A stretch of DNA of 64,000 bases from JBBRMU01 sp038230655 (GTDB taxonomy: Bacteria; Patescibacteriota; Microgenomatia; UBA1406; GWC2-37-13): assembly GCA_038230655.1 (NCBI GenBank), contig JBBRMU010000003.1:1-64000 (forward strand), in the 5' to 3' direction. Position numbers and translations under genes: made by a program. The notes below the pieces were generated by a model. The model was given only the letters and a program-made list of their open reading frames with translations, searched no databases and was not told the origin of the DNA. This document shows, piece after piece, positions 40,545 through 50,059 of the stretch (position 1 is its first letter; every line of letters begins with the position of its first letter).

Positions 40545-43166
40545 ATGTCAGACCTAGACCAAACAGAAAAAAAAGAGTTAGCACAAACACCGCTTTCAGA
40601 TCAACACACTGAAATAGTGCAGGAAATGAAAAACGCGTATCTTGACTACGCGATGTCGGTCATTGTGGAACGCGCTCTACCTGATGTACGAGATGGTCTA
40701 AAGCCTGTCCACCGCAGAATTTTATTTGCCATGCACAAAATGGGTCTATCTTTTAATGGCAGATTCTCGAAGTCTGCAGGTGTTGTCGGAGAAGTCCTTG
40801 GAAAGTATCACCCTCATGGTGATGCGCCAGTCTATGAAGCTCTTGTCCGCATGGCACAGGACTTCTCAATGAGGTACCAACTTATAAAAGGCCAGGGAAA
40901 CTTTGGCTCTGTAGATGGTGATCCAGCCGCCGCGATGCGTTACACCGAGGTTAAGCTCTCCAAAATAGCTGAAGAAATGCTTGTTGATATTGAAAAAGAA
41001 ACTGTTGGTTTTATCGATAACTTTGACGGCAGACTGCAAGAGCCTCTTTATCTGCCAGCAAAGCTACCGAATCTTTTACTGATGGGTGCTGAGGGAATTG
41101 CAGTAGGTATGGCAACGAAAATTCCTCCTCATAACTTGAATGAGATTGCAGATGCATGTATTGCACTCATTGATAAAGCTAAACTCATTGACGAAAAAGA
41201 GAAAGATCCAACAAAAGCAACTTCTGTCACACCAAAAGACGACCCTGATGTTAATGAAGCCAGTCCGTATAGCAAAGTTTTTGGAGTATATAAACAAAAA
41301 GACCTCTTATCATATGAACTAACTGGCGAAGATCTCTTAGAGTATGTAAAAGGCCCGGACTTCCCAACAGCCGGAATAATTTATGGAGCAAATGATATTA
41401 AACAAGTCTACCTAACAGGAAGAGGTAAAATTCTTATCAGAGCTTTAGTCGACGAAGAAGACTTAGGAAAAGGAAAAAGCGCGATTATTGTAAAACAGCT
41501 TCCATACCAGGTCAACAAAGCTCATCTAGTTGAAAAAATTGCTCATTTGGTGATGGATAAAAAAGTTGTCGGCATTTCTGATCTTAGAGATGAGTCAGAT
41601 CGCGATGGAATCCGAGTTGTCATCGAGCTAAAACGTGATGCCTCCTATAAAAAAGTCCTTAATAATCTTTTCAAATTCACAGAACTACAGACCTCGTTTC
41701 CCGTAAATATCGTGGCTCTCGTTGATGGAGTCCCTCAAACACTCTCACTGAAAACGATCCTAGAAAATTATTTGAAGCATCGTGTAGATATTGTTACAAA
41801 GCGATCTGAATTTGAACTTAAACAGGCAGAACACAGAGCTCATATTCTCCAAGGGTACCTCATTGCACTCGATCATATTGATGAAGTCATAAAAATAATC
41901 CGTGGATCTAAGGACGAACCAACCGCAAAAGCTGCATTAATGAAAAACTTTGGGCTCAGTGAAATTCAGACTCAGGCAATTTTAGAGATGCAGTTAAGGA
42001 GACTTACAGGTCTTGAAAGAGCTAAAATTGAGGATGAACTCAAGACTCTCCAGGAGATCATTGACTACTTGGAAATGCTGCTTAAAGACGTTTTCAAAAT
42101 TCTTAAAGTTATTAAAGATGAACTTCTTTATTTGAAAGACAAGTATGGTGATGAGAGAAGAACAAGAGTCATTAAGTCAAAGCCAGGAGAGATCTCTGAC
42201 GAAGAACTTATCGAAAATAAAGAGGTCTTTGTCGTGTTAACTAAAGAAGGATATATTAAACAGATTCCAATGGAAACTTTCAAAGTCCAAAACAGAGGGG
42301 GTAAAGGCGTTTCTGGAATGGAAACGAAAGAAACAGATAACGTCTACATAATGTCAAAAGCCAAGATGCATGACTATATTCTGTACTTTAGCAACCAGGG
42401 AAGAGTATTTACCACCAGAATTTGGGATATTCCGGCTGGATCTAGAATCTCAAAAGGAAAAGCTATTGTTAACCTCTTGACGTTACGACCAGATGAAAAA
42501 ATTACCTCAATCCTCACCTATAATACTGAAACACTAAAACCTGTAGATAAGATTACTAACTATGTCATCATGATCACAAAAGACGGCACAGTTAAAAAAA
42601 CACCATTCCAAGAGTATGCAAATATTCGTAGTAATGGACTGATCGCGATAAAACTAGAGCCTGGTGATGCCCTAAATTGGGTTAAATTCACCCATGGTTC
42701 CAAAAATGTAATGCTCGTTTCTAAGGAAGGAAAAGCGATTATGTTCAAGGAAAGTGAGGTCCGAACTACCGGAAGATCTTCTATTGGTGTCAGAGGTATG
42801 GACCTAGACGATAATGATGAAGTAGTATCAGCAGATGTCTTTAATCAGGATGAACTGAAAAAAAATATCTTTGTTATCTCTGACCGAGGTATCGGTAAGA
42901 AAACGTTCTTATCTGAGTTTAAAGGACAGCATCGAGGAGGAAAAGGAGTTAAAATAGCCTCAATTGATGCCAAGTTTGGGAAAATTGCTTTTGTGGAGAT
43001 CATTGATCCGGGGGAAAATACGGTCATCATTACGAGTGGTCATGGTCAAGTTGTCAAGATTCCGATGGCTTCCATTCCATCGAGGTCAAGAACAGCAAAA
43101 GGTGTCATTTTGATGAGATTCTCTGATAAATCTGATAAGGTGGTAAGCGCAACCTTTGTGGAGTAA
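40545..43166 (+). CDS. gyrA: DNA gyrase subunit A
   Basis: Breaks and rejoins DNA with a catalytic Tyr in 'AAAMRYTEVKLSKIA' (about residue 128). The N-terminus has 'SVIVERALPDVRDGLKPVHRR' in part, and 'GKYHPHGDAPVYEALVRMAQDFSMR' covers the quinolone-resistance region in part. The C-terminal beta-pinwheel has 'VQNRGGKGVSG', close to the GyrA box that wraps DNA, and further blade repeats ('GRSSIGVRGM', 'HRGGKGVKIA'). Residues about 215-250 are an extra acidic stretch before 'KGPDFPTAGIIYG' that common GyrA proteins lack. 873 residues. Confidence 0.93.
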   Translation: MSDLDQTEKKELAQTPLSDQHTEIVQEMKNAYLDYAMSVIVERALPDVRDGLKPVHRRILFAMHKMGLSFNGRFSKSAGVVGEVLGKYHPHGDAPVYEALVRMAQDFSMRYQLIKGQGNFGSVDGDPAAAMRYTEVKLSKIAEEMLVDIEKETVGFIDNFDGRLQEPLYLPAKLPNLLLMGAEGIAVGMATKIPPHNLNEIADACIALIDKAKLIDEKEKDPTKATSVTPKDDPDVNEASPYSKVFGVYKQKDLLSYELTGEDLLEYVKGPDFPTAGIIYGANDIKQVYLTGRGKILIRALVDEEDLGKGKSAIIVKQLPYQVNKAHLVEKIAHLVMDKKVVGISDLRDESDRDGIRVVIELKRDASYKKVLNNLFKFTELQTSFPVNIVALVDGVPQTLSLKTILENYLKHRVDIVTKRSEFELKQAEHRAHILQGYLIALDHIDEVIKIIRGSKDEPTAKAALMKNFGLSEIQTQAILEMQLRRLTGLERAKIEDELKTLQEIIDYLEMLLKDVFKILKVIKDELLYLKDKYGDERRTRVIKSKPGEISDEELIENKEVFVVLTKEGYIKQIPMETFKVQNRGGKGVSGMETKETDNVYIMSKAKMHDYILYFSNQGRVFTTRIWDIPAGSRISKGKAIVNLLTLRPDEKITSILTYNTETLKPVDKITNYVIMITKDGTVKKTPFQEYANIRSNGLIAIKLEPGDALNWVKFTHGSKNVMLVSKEGKAIMFKESEVRTTGRSSIGVRGMDLDDNDEVVSADVFNQDELKKNIFVISDRGIGKKTFLSEFKGQHRGGKGVKIASIDAKFGKIAFVEIIDPGENTVIITSGHGQVVKIPMASIPSRSRTAKGVILMRFSDKSDKVVSATFVE

Positions 43167-43329
43167 TCGAAGTTAAAAAATCTTTACGCATTTCTTCAAA
43201 AGGCTCTAGTCTCGAATCAATGTGGTCTATAACCGCTGAAATTTTCACAGCCATTTTATAATCTTGGCGACTTTCGAACTCCTTAAATCTTTTATCTCTA
43301 TATCCCATTGTGACAAGTTCTCTCTCCAT
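43105..43329 (-). CDS. Hypothetical small helical protein overlapping the gyrA end
   Basis: A 74-residue charged ORF on the opposite strand ('YRDKRFKEFESRQDYKMAV', 'IDSRLEPFEEMRKDF'). It overlaps the last 62 nt of gyrA tail-to-tail. The codon pattern looks protein-like for the first 50 residues, but there is no clear ribosome site or -10. Real gene and chance are both possible. Confidence 0.35.
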   Translation of the reverse strand: MERELVTMGYRDKRFKEFESRQDYKMAVKISAVIDHIDSRLEPFEEMRKDFLTSITPQRLRLPPYQIYQRISSK

Positions 43330-43455
43330 ATAATTTTCAACTATTTTTTCATAACAAAAACCTCAGAACTATGTCTATCGCTTATACTCCATAGAAGTAT
43401 TTTAAGTTTTAGATTATCCTAGAGCCCTAAACATCTAATGTGGTATAATATAAGC

Positions 43456-44340
43456 ATGAAATTACCCGGTAAACAAATAGCAGAGGCTCTCCAAGTAAAC
43501 TTAAAGCAAGAGGTGCAAATTCTGAAAAAAAAAGGTATTCCTTTAAAATTAGTCGATATTCTCATCGGTGAAGCTGACGATCAGATATCATTCGTCAAAA
43601 TCAAAGAAAAAATGGCTCAAAAACTTGGTGTTGAGTTTGAGTTTGTACATCTGATAAAAACCCCTTCTTTTGAAAACTTTGCAAATATTTTAAAGGGTTA
43701 CTCTGTTGACCCAAAAGTTACTGGTATAATCGTGCAACAGCCACTCCCTTTCCAGCTTCAAACTGACAGTCTTTACAACTTTATTCCTCTCTCAAAAGAG
43801 ATTGAAGGACACAAGCTCAAGACTACATTCTGTGCACCTCTTGGTTTAGCTATCCTTACCGCGCTCAAATATGTTTTTAAGGGATCAGTTGTTTCAGCGG
43901 ATCTCTTTGTTGATCTTTCAAAAGATACGGATTTCTTCAAGAAAAATCTCAGAAGTAAAAAAGTTGTCATTATCGGAAGAGGGATGACTGGTGGACTTCC
44001 CATTGGCGAAACATTTAAAAAACTCAAATTAGATTTTCTGAGCGTAGCTTCTCAAACGTTCGAACCTCATGCATACTACAAAGATGCTGATATCATCATT
44101 ACCGCCGTAGGTAAAAAAATTATTACATCTGACATGCTAAAACCGGGAGCCGTGCTTTTGAACGTTGGACTTAGACGTGAAGATGAGAAATTAAGAGGAG
44201 ATTATGAAGAAGATGAAGTAAAAGATGTTTCATCCTTATATAGCTCAACACCTGGTGGTATTGGGCCAATCGATGTCGTCTATCTCTTCAAAAATCTTCT
44301 TGACGCCTCGAAGCTACAGAACTATCAAAAGTTTCATTAA
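43456..44340 (+). CDS. folD: Methylenetetrahydrofolate dehydrogenase/cyclohydrolase (FolD), diverged
   Basis: Folate one-carbon enzyme. Recognisable parts are the N-terminal domain with 'SFVKIKEKMAQKLG', the 'VQQPLP' segment, and the NADP domain with 'VVIIGRGMTGGLPIGETF' and 'TPGGIGPIDVVYLFKNLL'. Several usual residues differ: the catalytic Tyr of YVxxK is Phe, 'KDVDGFH' is 'KEIEGHK', and 'GRSxxVGxP' is 'GRGMTGGLP'. The Lys of the YVxxK motif remains. A frame opens at 43438, but TATAAT at 43444-43449 puts the start at 43456 (294 residues). Confidence 0.85.
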   Translation: MKLPGKQIAEALQVNLKQEVQILKKKGIPLKLVDILIGEADDQISFVKIKEKMAQKLGVEFEFVHLIKTPSFENFANILKGYSVDPKVTGIIVQQPLPFQLQTDSLYNFIPLSKEIEGHKLKTTFCAPLGLAILTALKYVFKGSVVSADLFVDLSKDTDFFKKNLRSKKVVIIGRGMTGGLPIGETFKKLKLDFLSVASQTFEPHAYYKDADIIITAVGKKIITSDMLKPGAVLLNVGLRREDEKLRGDYEEDEVKDVSSLYSSTPGGIGPIDVVYLFKNLLDASKLQNYQKFH

Positions 44341-44385
44341 GACTTCCTTTAATTCTCAGTTCTTCATTCAGATCTTATAGATCAT

Positions 44386-45330
44386 ATGCAAAATGTTATT
44401 ATTATCACTGGTCAAACTGCAACAGGTAAAACTGAGCTAGCTCTAGAGTTGGCTGAGAAATGTAACGGAGAGCTTGTGAACTGCGACTCTAGGCAGATTT
44501 ACAAACACTTAGATATTATTAGCGGTAAGGATCTGACAAATGATCGCTACAGAGAAACACGGAAGATGGGGGGATTTTCAGTTGGCTACTACACTTTTGA
44601 CACCCATGCCAGATCTAAGATCTGGCTATACGATATCATCTCTCCTAAAGAGTACTTTTCTTCCTTTGACTACCAACAATGTGCATTGTTCACTATAAAA
44701 CACATTCTAGATCAGGGAAAAACTCCCATAATTGTCGGAGGTACTTATTTTTACTTATATCACCTCCTTTATAGCGTGGAAACTGAAAATATCAAACCTA
44801 ACTGGGAGTTAAGAGAAAGATTTAAAAACTCTCCTTTAAAAAGGCTGCAAGATGAACTTAAAAAAATAAACAGATCTTTATTTGAGAGCCTGAATGAAAG
44901 TGAGAAACAGAATCCTCAAAGACTTATTCGAAAAATTGAGGTTTCTCTGATACATAATGACTTTAATCAAGAATCTTTACAAAAAAAACTATCACTTGAG
45001 AAAAAACTATCTAGGGAAAACCTGCAGGTCGAGTTTCTTGGTTTAAAGTATAAAGACAGAGCAGCAGAACTAGACTCTATCAAAACACGAGTAACTAAAA
45101 GAGTGGAGGAAGGTGCTGTCCAAGAAGTAAGAGCAATACTCGCTAAAGGGTATACTAAAAATGACCCGGGAATGAAAACTATTGGCTATCAACAGATGAT
45201 TGACTTCCTTATGGGCACAAGATCAAAAGAGGAGATGTTGGAAGCTTGGATTACTAAAGAGATGCAGTACGCCAAACGCCAGTTTACTTTCATGAAACGA
45301 GATACAAATATCGCCTGGAGAGAAGTATAA
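44386..45330 (+). CDS. miaA: tRNA dimethylallyltransferase
   Basis: Adds a prenyl group to A37 of tRNAs reading UNN codons. P-loop 'IITGQTATGKTELALEL', 'NCDSRQIYKHLDIISGKD' and 'PIIVGGTYFYLYHLL' are the family's main motifs, and 'RVEEGAVQEVRAIL' and 'TIGYQQMIDFL' follow. 314 residues is normal. An extra loop around residues 50-75 ('YRETRKMGGFSVGYYTF') replaces part of the common sequence. The stretch to lepA (45331-45432) holds no convincing gene. Confidence 0.93.
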   Translation: MQNVIIITGQTATGKTELALELAEKCNGELVNCDSRQIYKHLDIISGKDLTNDRYRETRKMGGFSVGYYTFDTHARSKIWLYDIISPKEYFSSFDYQQCALFTIKHILDQGKTPIIVGGTYFYLYHLLYSVETENIKPNWELRERFKNSPLKRLQDELKKINRSLFESLNESEKQNPQRLIRKIEVSLIHNDFNQESLQKKLSLEKKLSRENLQVEFLGLKYKDRAAELDSIKTRVTKRVEEGAVQEVRAILAKGYTKNDPGMKTIGYQQMIDFLMGTRSKEEMLEAWITKEMQYAKRQFTFMKRDTNIAWREV

Positions 45331-45432
45331 TATGTGGCCTAAAATCCATTGAAATTTTCTGCATCAGGAGTAACATTGTATCAATGGCTCAAGAAGCTAT
45401 CTCAGCATATAGAGATTTGATCTTAAAGTAAT

Positions 45433-47205
45433 TTACTCCCTTTTGAATAACTTCATGAAAGCTTCCTTTGGCACTTCAACACTACCGACCATCTTCATGC
45501 GTTTTTTACCTTCTTTCTGTTTTTCTAGAAGTTTACGTTTTCTACTAAAGTCCCCACCACCAACTGTTTTACTGTTATGAGTAAGGACATCTTTTCTAAA
45601 GGGAGATAACTTTTCACTTGCAATGATTTTACCTTTATACTTTGCCTGGATCTTTATCTCAAACTGCTGACGGGGAATTACATCTTTCAACTTTTTCACT
45701 AGTTCGCTTCCTTTTTCCATTGACCTTTCCTGTACAACAATTTCCGAGAACTCCTCAATTTCCTCAAGATTTATCAAAAGACTGAGCTTATCTGCTTTTA
45801 CCTTTTCATAACGCAAGAACTCCCAATCAAGAGAAGCATATCCGGAAGTAACACTTTTAAGCCTGTCAAAAAAATCCGAGATCATCTCTACAAGAGGCAT
45901 TTCATAGGTCACAGATATCTGATTTATATTGTCCATTGTTAAAAACCGCGCCCGGTACTTCTCACAAAGCTGCATAACCGCACCAGAATAATCCTGTGGC
46001 GTTAAAATCATAATTTTGACATATGGTTCTTCATATGCATTGTTATTAATCTTGTACTCAACTTGAGGAGGAGTCAGTACCAAACTTAGACCAAATTCAC
46101 GCTCTAGACGCTCACGGACCACATCGGCGTGCAAAAGCCCTAGAAAGCCAACTCTAAATCCTGCACCCAGCGCCTGGCTGAATATAGCGTTAAATTCTAA
46201 GGAAGAGTCATTAAGGTATAACTTGTCTAAAGCTTTTTTTAAATTCAAGTAGTCGTTTGTGTCTGTTGGAAACATTGAAGCATAAACCATTGGCTTTACC
46301 TTGCGGTAGCCAGATAAGGGAGGATTCTTAGATTTTTCATCAATGATGGTATCACCGACACGGACCTGATGAATATCTTTTAGATTTGTAACAACATAAC
46401 CGATTTCACCTTCCGTTAGTTCATTTTTAGGTTTCAGTTCCGGGTCAAAAATGCCAACTTCAACCATCTCAAACATACTTCCATTGGCTGATAACTTTAC
46501 ATTTAACCCTTTTCTTAATTTTCCTTCAAAAACTCTTACAAAGGCGATAACACCACGATGCGGGTCATAGTATGAATCAAAGATGAGTGACTGAAGTTCA
46601 TCCCCCGTAACTTCTACATGGAAAGGGTGAAATGGTGGCGGTATTTTCTCAACAACTGTCTGTAGAAGAGCCTCAACATTCAGACCAGTTTTTGCAGAAA
46701 CCTCAAAAATTTCTTTTTCATCAATACCCAAAAAATCTACAAGCTGTTTTTTTGTCTTAGCAACTTCAGAGCTTGGTAGATCAATTTTATTAATTACCGG
46801 GATAATAACGAGATTTTTATCTAGAGCTTTGTAAGCGTTGGCGATTGTCTGAGCCTGAATACCCTGGGTTGCATCTACCAAAAGAATTACCCCTTCTACA
46901 CAAGCTAACGTACGGTCAACTTCGTATGAAAAATCAACATGGCCTGGAGTATCAATTAAATTTAATAGATACGTCGTTGAAGGAGTAGTAGAGGTAGCCT
47001 TGGAGGTATAGTTCATCCTCACAGGTGCAAGCTTGATGGTAATACCTCTTTCACGGGAGATCGGGTTTCTATCAAGCATCTGAGCTTCATGCTGATTCGC
47101 ATCTATGACTCCAGTTAGCTCAAGTAAACGGTCAGCTAAGGTTGACTTACCATGATCTACATGAGCAATAATGGCAAAGTTCCGAATGTTTTTAGGCTCG
47201 GTCAT
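45433..47205 (-). CDS. lepA: Elongation factor 4 (LepA)
   Basis: Ribosome-bound GTPase that aids initiation and stalled elongation. It has 'IIAHVDHGKSTLADRLLE' with the P-loop, switch II 'LIDTPGHVDFSYE', 'INKIDLPS', EF-G-like domains, and the LepA-specific C-terminus ('KKLKDVIPRQQFEIKIQAKYKGKIIASE' in part, 'KKRMKMVGSVEVPKEAFM'). 590 residues is the normal length. Confidence 0.96.
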   Translation of the reverse strand: MTEPKNIRNFAIIAHVDHGKSTLADRLLELTGVIDANQHEAQMLDRNPISRERGITIKLAPVRMNYTSKATSTTPSTTYLLNLIDTPGHVDFSYEVDRTLACVEGVILLVDATQGIQAQTIANAYKALDKNLVIIPVINKIDLPSSEVAKTKKQLVDFLGIDEKEIFEVSAKTGLNVEALLQTVVEKIPPPFHPFHVEVTGDELQSLIFDSYYDPHRGVIAFVRVFEGKLRKGLNVKLSANGSMFEMVEVGIFDPELKPKNELTEGEIGYVVTNLKDIHQVRVGDTIIDEKSKNPPLSGYRKVKPMVYASMFPTDTNDYLNLKKALDKLYLNDSSLEFNAIFSQALGAGFRVGFLGLLHADVVRERLEREFGLSLVLTPPQVEYKINNNAYEEPYVKIMILTPQDYSGAVMQLCEKYRARFLTMDNINQISVTYEMPLVEMISDFFDRLKSVTSGYASLDWEFLRYEKVKADKLSLLINLEEIEEFSEIVVQERSMEKGSELVKKLKDVIPRQQFEIKIQAKYKGKIIASEKLSPFRKDVLTHNSKTVGGGDFSRKRKLLEKQKEGKKRMKMVGSVEVPKEAFMKLFKRE

Positions 47206-47257
47206 AAGAGTACATTATATCGGTAAAGAAGCGTAAGAGCAAATAGAGGAGGAAAGT

Positions 47258-48682
47258 TTATACAGTCAAAACTTTTACCGTTGAGGTTGTCCCTTCAGCC
47301 CAATGATCACCATGAATAATAATTAAGCGGTCTTTTTTCTTGACTAATTCTTTATTCTGAAGAAAGGAGACCGATCTCAAAATATCATCCTTCGTTATTT
47401 CATCACTCGGTTTTTCATCATTAATGAAAGAATAGACACCAAAGAAAAGACTTAGCCTATCACATATAGACTTATCTGGTGTAAATGTGAATATCGGCAC
47501 CAAGGGTCTATATCTTGAAACAAGCTCAGCTGTTTTTCCCGAGTGAGTAAAAACAACAAATCCCGCTAAATGTTCTTCTTGAGTATTCAATTTCATATAC
47601 ACGTTATAAGCAGCTTCTGCAATAACGTCATTTATCTCGTTGGTGAGAATCTTATATTTATGTCGGATATCATAGAAGAACTTAGGCTCATTAAAATCAA
47701 TAGTATTTTTCATAACCTGGACCGCTTCAAAAGGAAACTGCCCAGATGCTGTTTCTCCAGATAGCATGACTGCATCTGTTTGGTCATAACATGCATTGGC
47801 AACATCTGATACCTCAGCACGAGTCGGGTAGGGATTCGTCATCATAGTCTGCAGCATCTGCGTCGCCGTAATGACTGCCTTACCTTTTTCAATGCATTTT
47901 TTAATAAGTAGTTTTTGATAGTAAGGAACCTGCTCGATAGGGAGTTCAACACCTAGATCCCCTCTAGCAACCATAATTGCGTCTGAGTTATCAATAATGT
48001 TATCTAGGTCATCAATTGCTTTTTTTGTCTCAATTTTTGCGACTAGACTCGCTCTAAATTGATACTTTTCCATCTCGGTTTTAACAAATATAAGATCTTC
48101 AGCTGATCTAACAAAGGAGAGTGCGACATAGTCAATCTCATTTTTTTGGGCTAATTTTAGTCCTTCAAAGTCCTTATCAACCAGTACGGGAAAAGGGAAG
48201 TCGGCTCCTGGTATGTTAAGTGACTTTCGGTTGCCTAAAGTACCACCGCTGTCTGATTTGAGGTAACACTTTCCATCTTTCTTGACTACGTAGAAAATAA
48301 ATGCTCCATCATCAGCTACTAATTTTTGGCCATCGGTAAGGTTCTCGATTATATTTGGATGAGACATCGAAAAACCGGGTTCTTTATTCTCGAAAGACTC
48401 TGGACCAAATAGGAGAAGATCACCCTTATTTATAGCTATCTGATCAACTGGCATGTTAATGCGAATCTCTGCTCCTTGGAGATCAATAAGCGTTCCAATA
48501 GCAATGCCCATTCTGTCTGCAACTGTATTAACTCTCTCAATGCGCTCATTATGCCACTCTACAGTATTATGTTTGAAGTTAAAGCGGAAAATATTCACTC
48601 CAAGAGAGATTAGTTTTTCAATCATCTCTTCTGAGTCAGAAGACGGACCGATGGTTGCAACAATTTTTGTAAGTTTATTCAT
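47258..48682 (-). CDS. pyk: Pyruvate kinase
   Basis: Last step of glycolysis, making ATP and pyruvate. 'KIVATIGPSSDSEEMI' at the start, 'FRFNFKH' (for the usual FSHG region), 'KIETKKAIDDLDNI' with the catalytic Lys/Glu, 'MVARGDLGVELPIEQVP' and 'TATQMLQTM' are all present, then a C-terminal domain. A frame opens at 48718, but the ATG at 48682 gives the standard N-terminus and 474 residues. In reduced genomes this is a key ATP source. Confidence 0.93.
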   Translation of the reverse strand: MNKLTKIVATIGPSSDSEEMIEKLISLGVNIFRFNFKHNTVEWHNERIERVNTVADRMGIAIGTLIDLQGAEIRINMPVDQIAINKGDLLLFGPESFENKEPGFSMSHPNIIENLTDGQKLVADDGAFIFYVVKKDGKCYLKSDSGGTLGNRKSLNIPGADFPFPVLVDKDFEGLKLAQKNEIDYVALSFVRSAEDLIFVKTEMEKYQFRASLVAKIETKKAIDDLDNIIDNSDAIMVARGDLGVELPIEQVPYYQKLLIKKCIEKGKAVITATQMLQTMMTNPYPTRAEVSDVANACYDQTDAVMLSGETASGQFPFEAVQVMKNTIDFNEPKFFYDIRHKYKILTNEINDVIAEAAYNVYMKLNTQEEHLAGFVVFTHSGKTAELVSRYRPLVPIFTFTPDKSICDRLSLFFGVYSFINDEKPSDEITKDDILRSVSFLQNKELVKKKDRLIIIHGDHWAEGTTSTVKVLTV

Positions 48683-48741
48683 ATATTTTCTACTAGTAAC
48701 AGTAAATAAGTTTATCATAATATTTTGTATACTTTCTATAC

Positions 48742-50004
48742 ATGAAAAAGCAGTTATCTAAAATATTCTCCAACGAGTTTTATAAAGGGGGAATAATTCT
48801 CACGGCTTCTTCTATTTTGGTTAACTTTTTCAACTATATTTTTAACTTTCTGGCAGGTAGGGCCTTGGGGCCTGCCGGATATGGTGAGATCTCAAGCTTA
48901 TTTTCCTACGTCTCATTACTGACAATTCCTACAGCAGTAGTCACGACCATTATTATTCAAAAAATTGGCTCAACAGATCAGGAGAAGCTACCTTATGCTC
49001 TCTCAATTGAAGCATATATAAATCAAAAGCTAAAAAAATACGCGCCAATCATTATCCTCTCACTTCTTCTCACACCATTTATTCACCGGATTACTAATTT
49101 ATCGCCTCTAACGAGTGCAGTGCTTATTCCGTTCATTCTAATTGCAGTCTTGACGTCGTTTTATAATTCAATGCTTCAAGGCCTTAAGCTTTTTTTCTTT
49201 ATTTCATTAATATCTCTAGCAATTACTTTTTTGAAAATGTTTGGAGGGATCGCGGCAGCACTGCACATGGGTGGAGTTGAAGTTGTCTTGCTATTTCTGT
49301 TTATAGCATCTATTGTTGGATATGCAGGAAATATTATTGCTCTACGGGTGCAATCAAAAAAAGCGGTTACTTTGGAACCTGCTAAAAAAATAGAGAAGCG
49401 AATGCTATCTTTTATTTTATCTCCTCAGTTTATTACTACAGGCCTTTCCGTCGCGGCAATGCTTGCATTAAACAACGTGGATATAATTTATGTTAAGAAG
49501 TTTTTCAGCCCTCAAGAAGCAGGATTATACAGTTCATGGTCACTATTTGCTAAAGCAATTTTTTATGTTCTGGGGCCTTTACTAGGAGTGAGTTATATTT
49601 TCTTTACTCATACTAAAGACCGTCATGATGAGCAGAAATCATTTATTTTATCTTTACTGGCGCTCATTGGATTAGGCATCTGTAGCTTTATTTTCTACAC
49701 ATTTTTTGCAGACTTCATTATCTCAACTCTTTTTGGAAAAAAATTTGTAAGTATCATTCCTTATCTGGGGTTGGCAAGTATTTACGGCTCTCTTTATGCA
49801 ATTATAACTTTTATTAATAACTTCTTCATAGCTAAAAAAAGCAAGTATTCATTAATCCTGGCTTTGTCACTTCCGATTTACGTTGTAGCGCTCTTTTTCA
49901 CGTCAAGAAACATTGCCAATATTTTTATTCTAAACATCTTATACGGGACAGTAACCGTTTCGATCTATTTACTGGCTTATTTTTACTCCAAAAATAAACT
50001 CTGA
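48742..50004 (+). CDS. Polysaccharide flippase (Wzx/MATE-like)
   Basis: A 420-residue protein with about twelve hydrophobic helices. 'ILVNFFNYIFNFLAGRALGPAGYGEISSLFSY' (in parts) near the start is the common signature of O-antigen and polysaccharide exporters. It would flip lipid-linked sugar units across the membrane. It opens the surface polysaccharide cluster that runs to the window end. TATACT at 48728-48733 lies 8 nt before the ATG, divergent from pyk. Confidence 0.85.
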   Translation: MKKQLSKIFSNEFYKGGIILTASSILVNFFNYIFNFLAGRALGPAGYGEISSLFSYVSLLTIPTAVVTTIIIQKIGSTDQEKLPYALSIEAYINQKLKKYAPIIILSLLLTPFIHRITNLSPLTSAVLIPFILIAVLTSFYNSMLQGLKLFFFISLISLAITFLKMFGGIAAALHMGGVEVVLLFLFIASIVGYAGNIIALRVQSKKAVTLEPAKKIEKRMLSFILSPQFITTGLSVAAMLALNNVDIIYVKKFFSPQEAGLYSSWSLFAKAIFYVLGPLLGVSYIFFTHTKDRHDEQKSFILSLLALIGLGICSFIFYTFFADFIISTLFGKKFVSIIPYLGLASIYGSLYAIITFINNFFIAKKSKYSLILALSLPIYVVALFFTSRNIANIFILNILYGTVTVSIYLLAYFYSKNKL

Positions 50005-50059
50005 ATTCTTGAAAGAATGCCGCTGTAAAGTTGAGATAGATTGGTATATAATAATTTGC

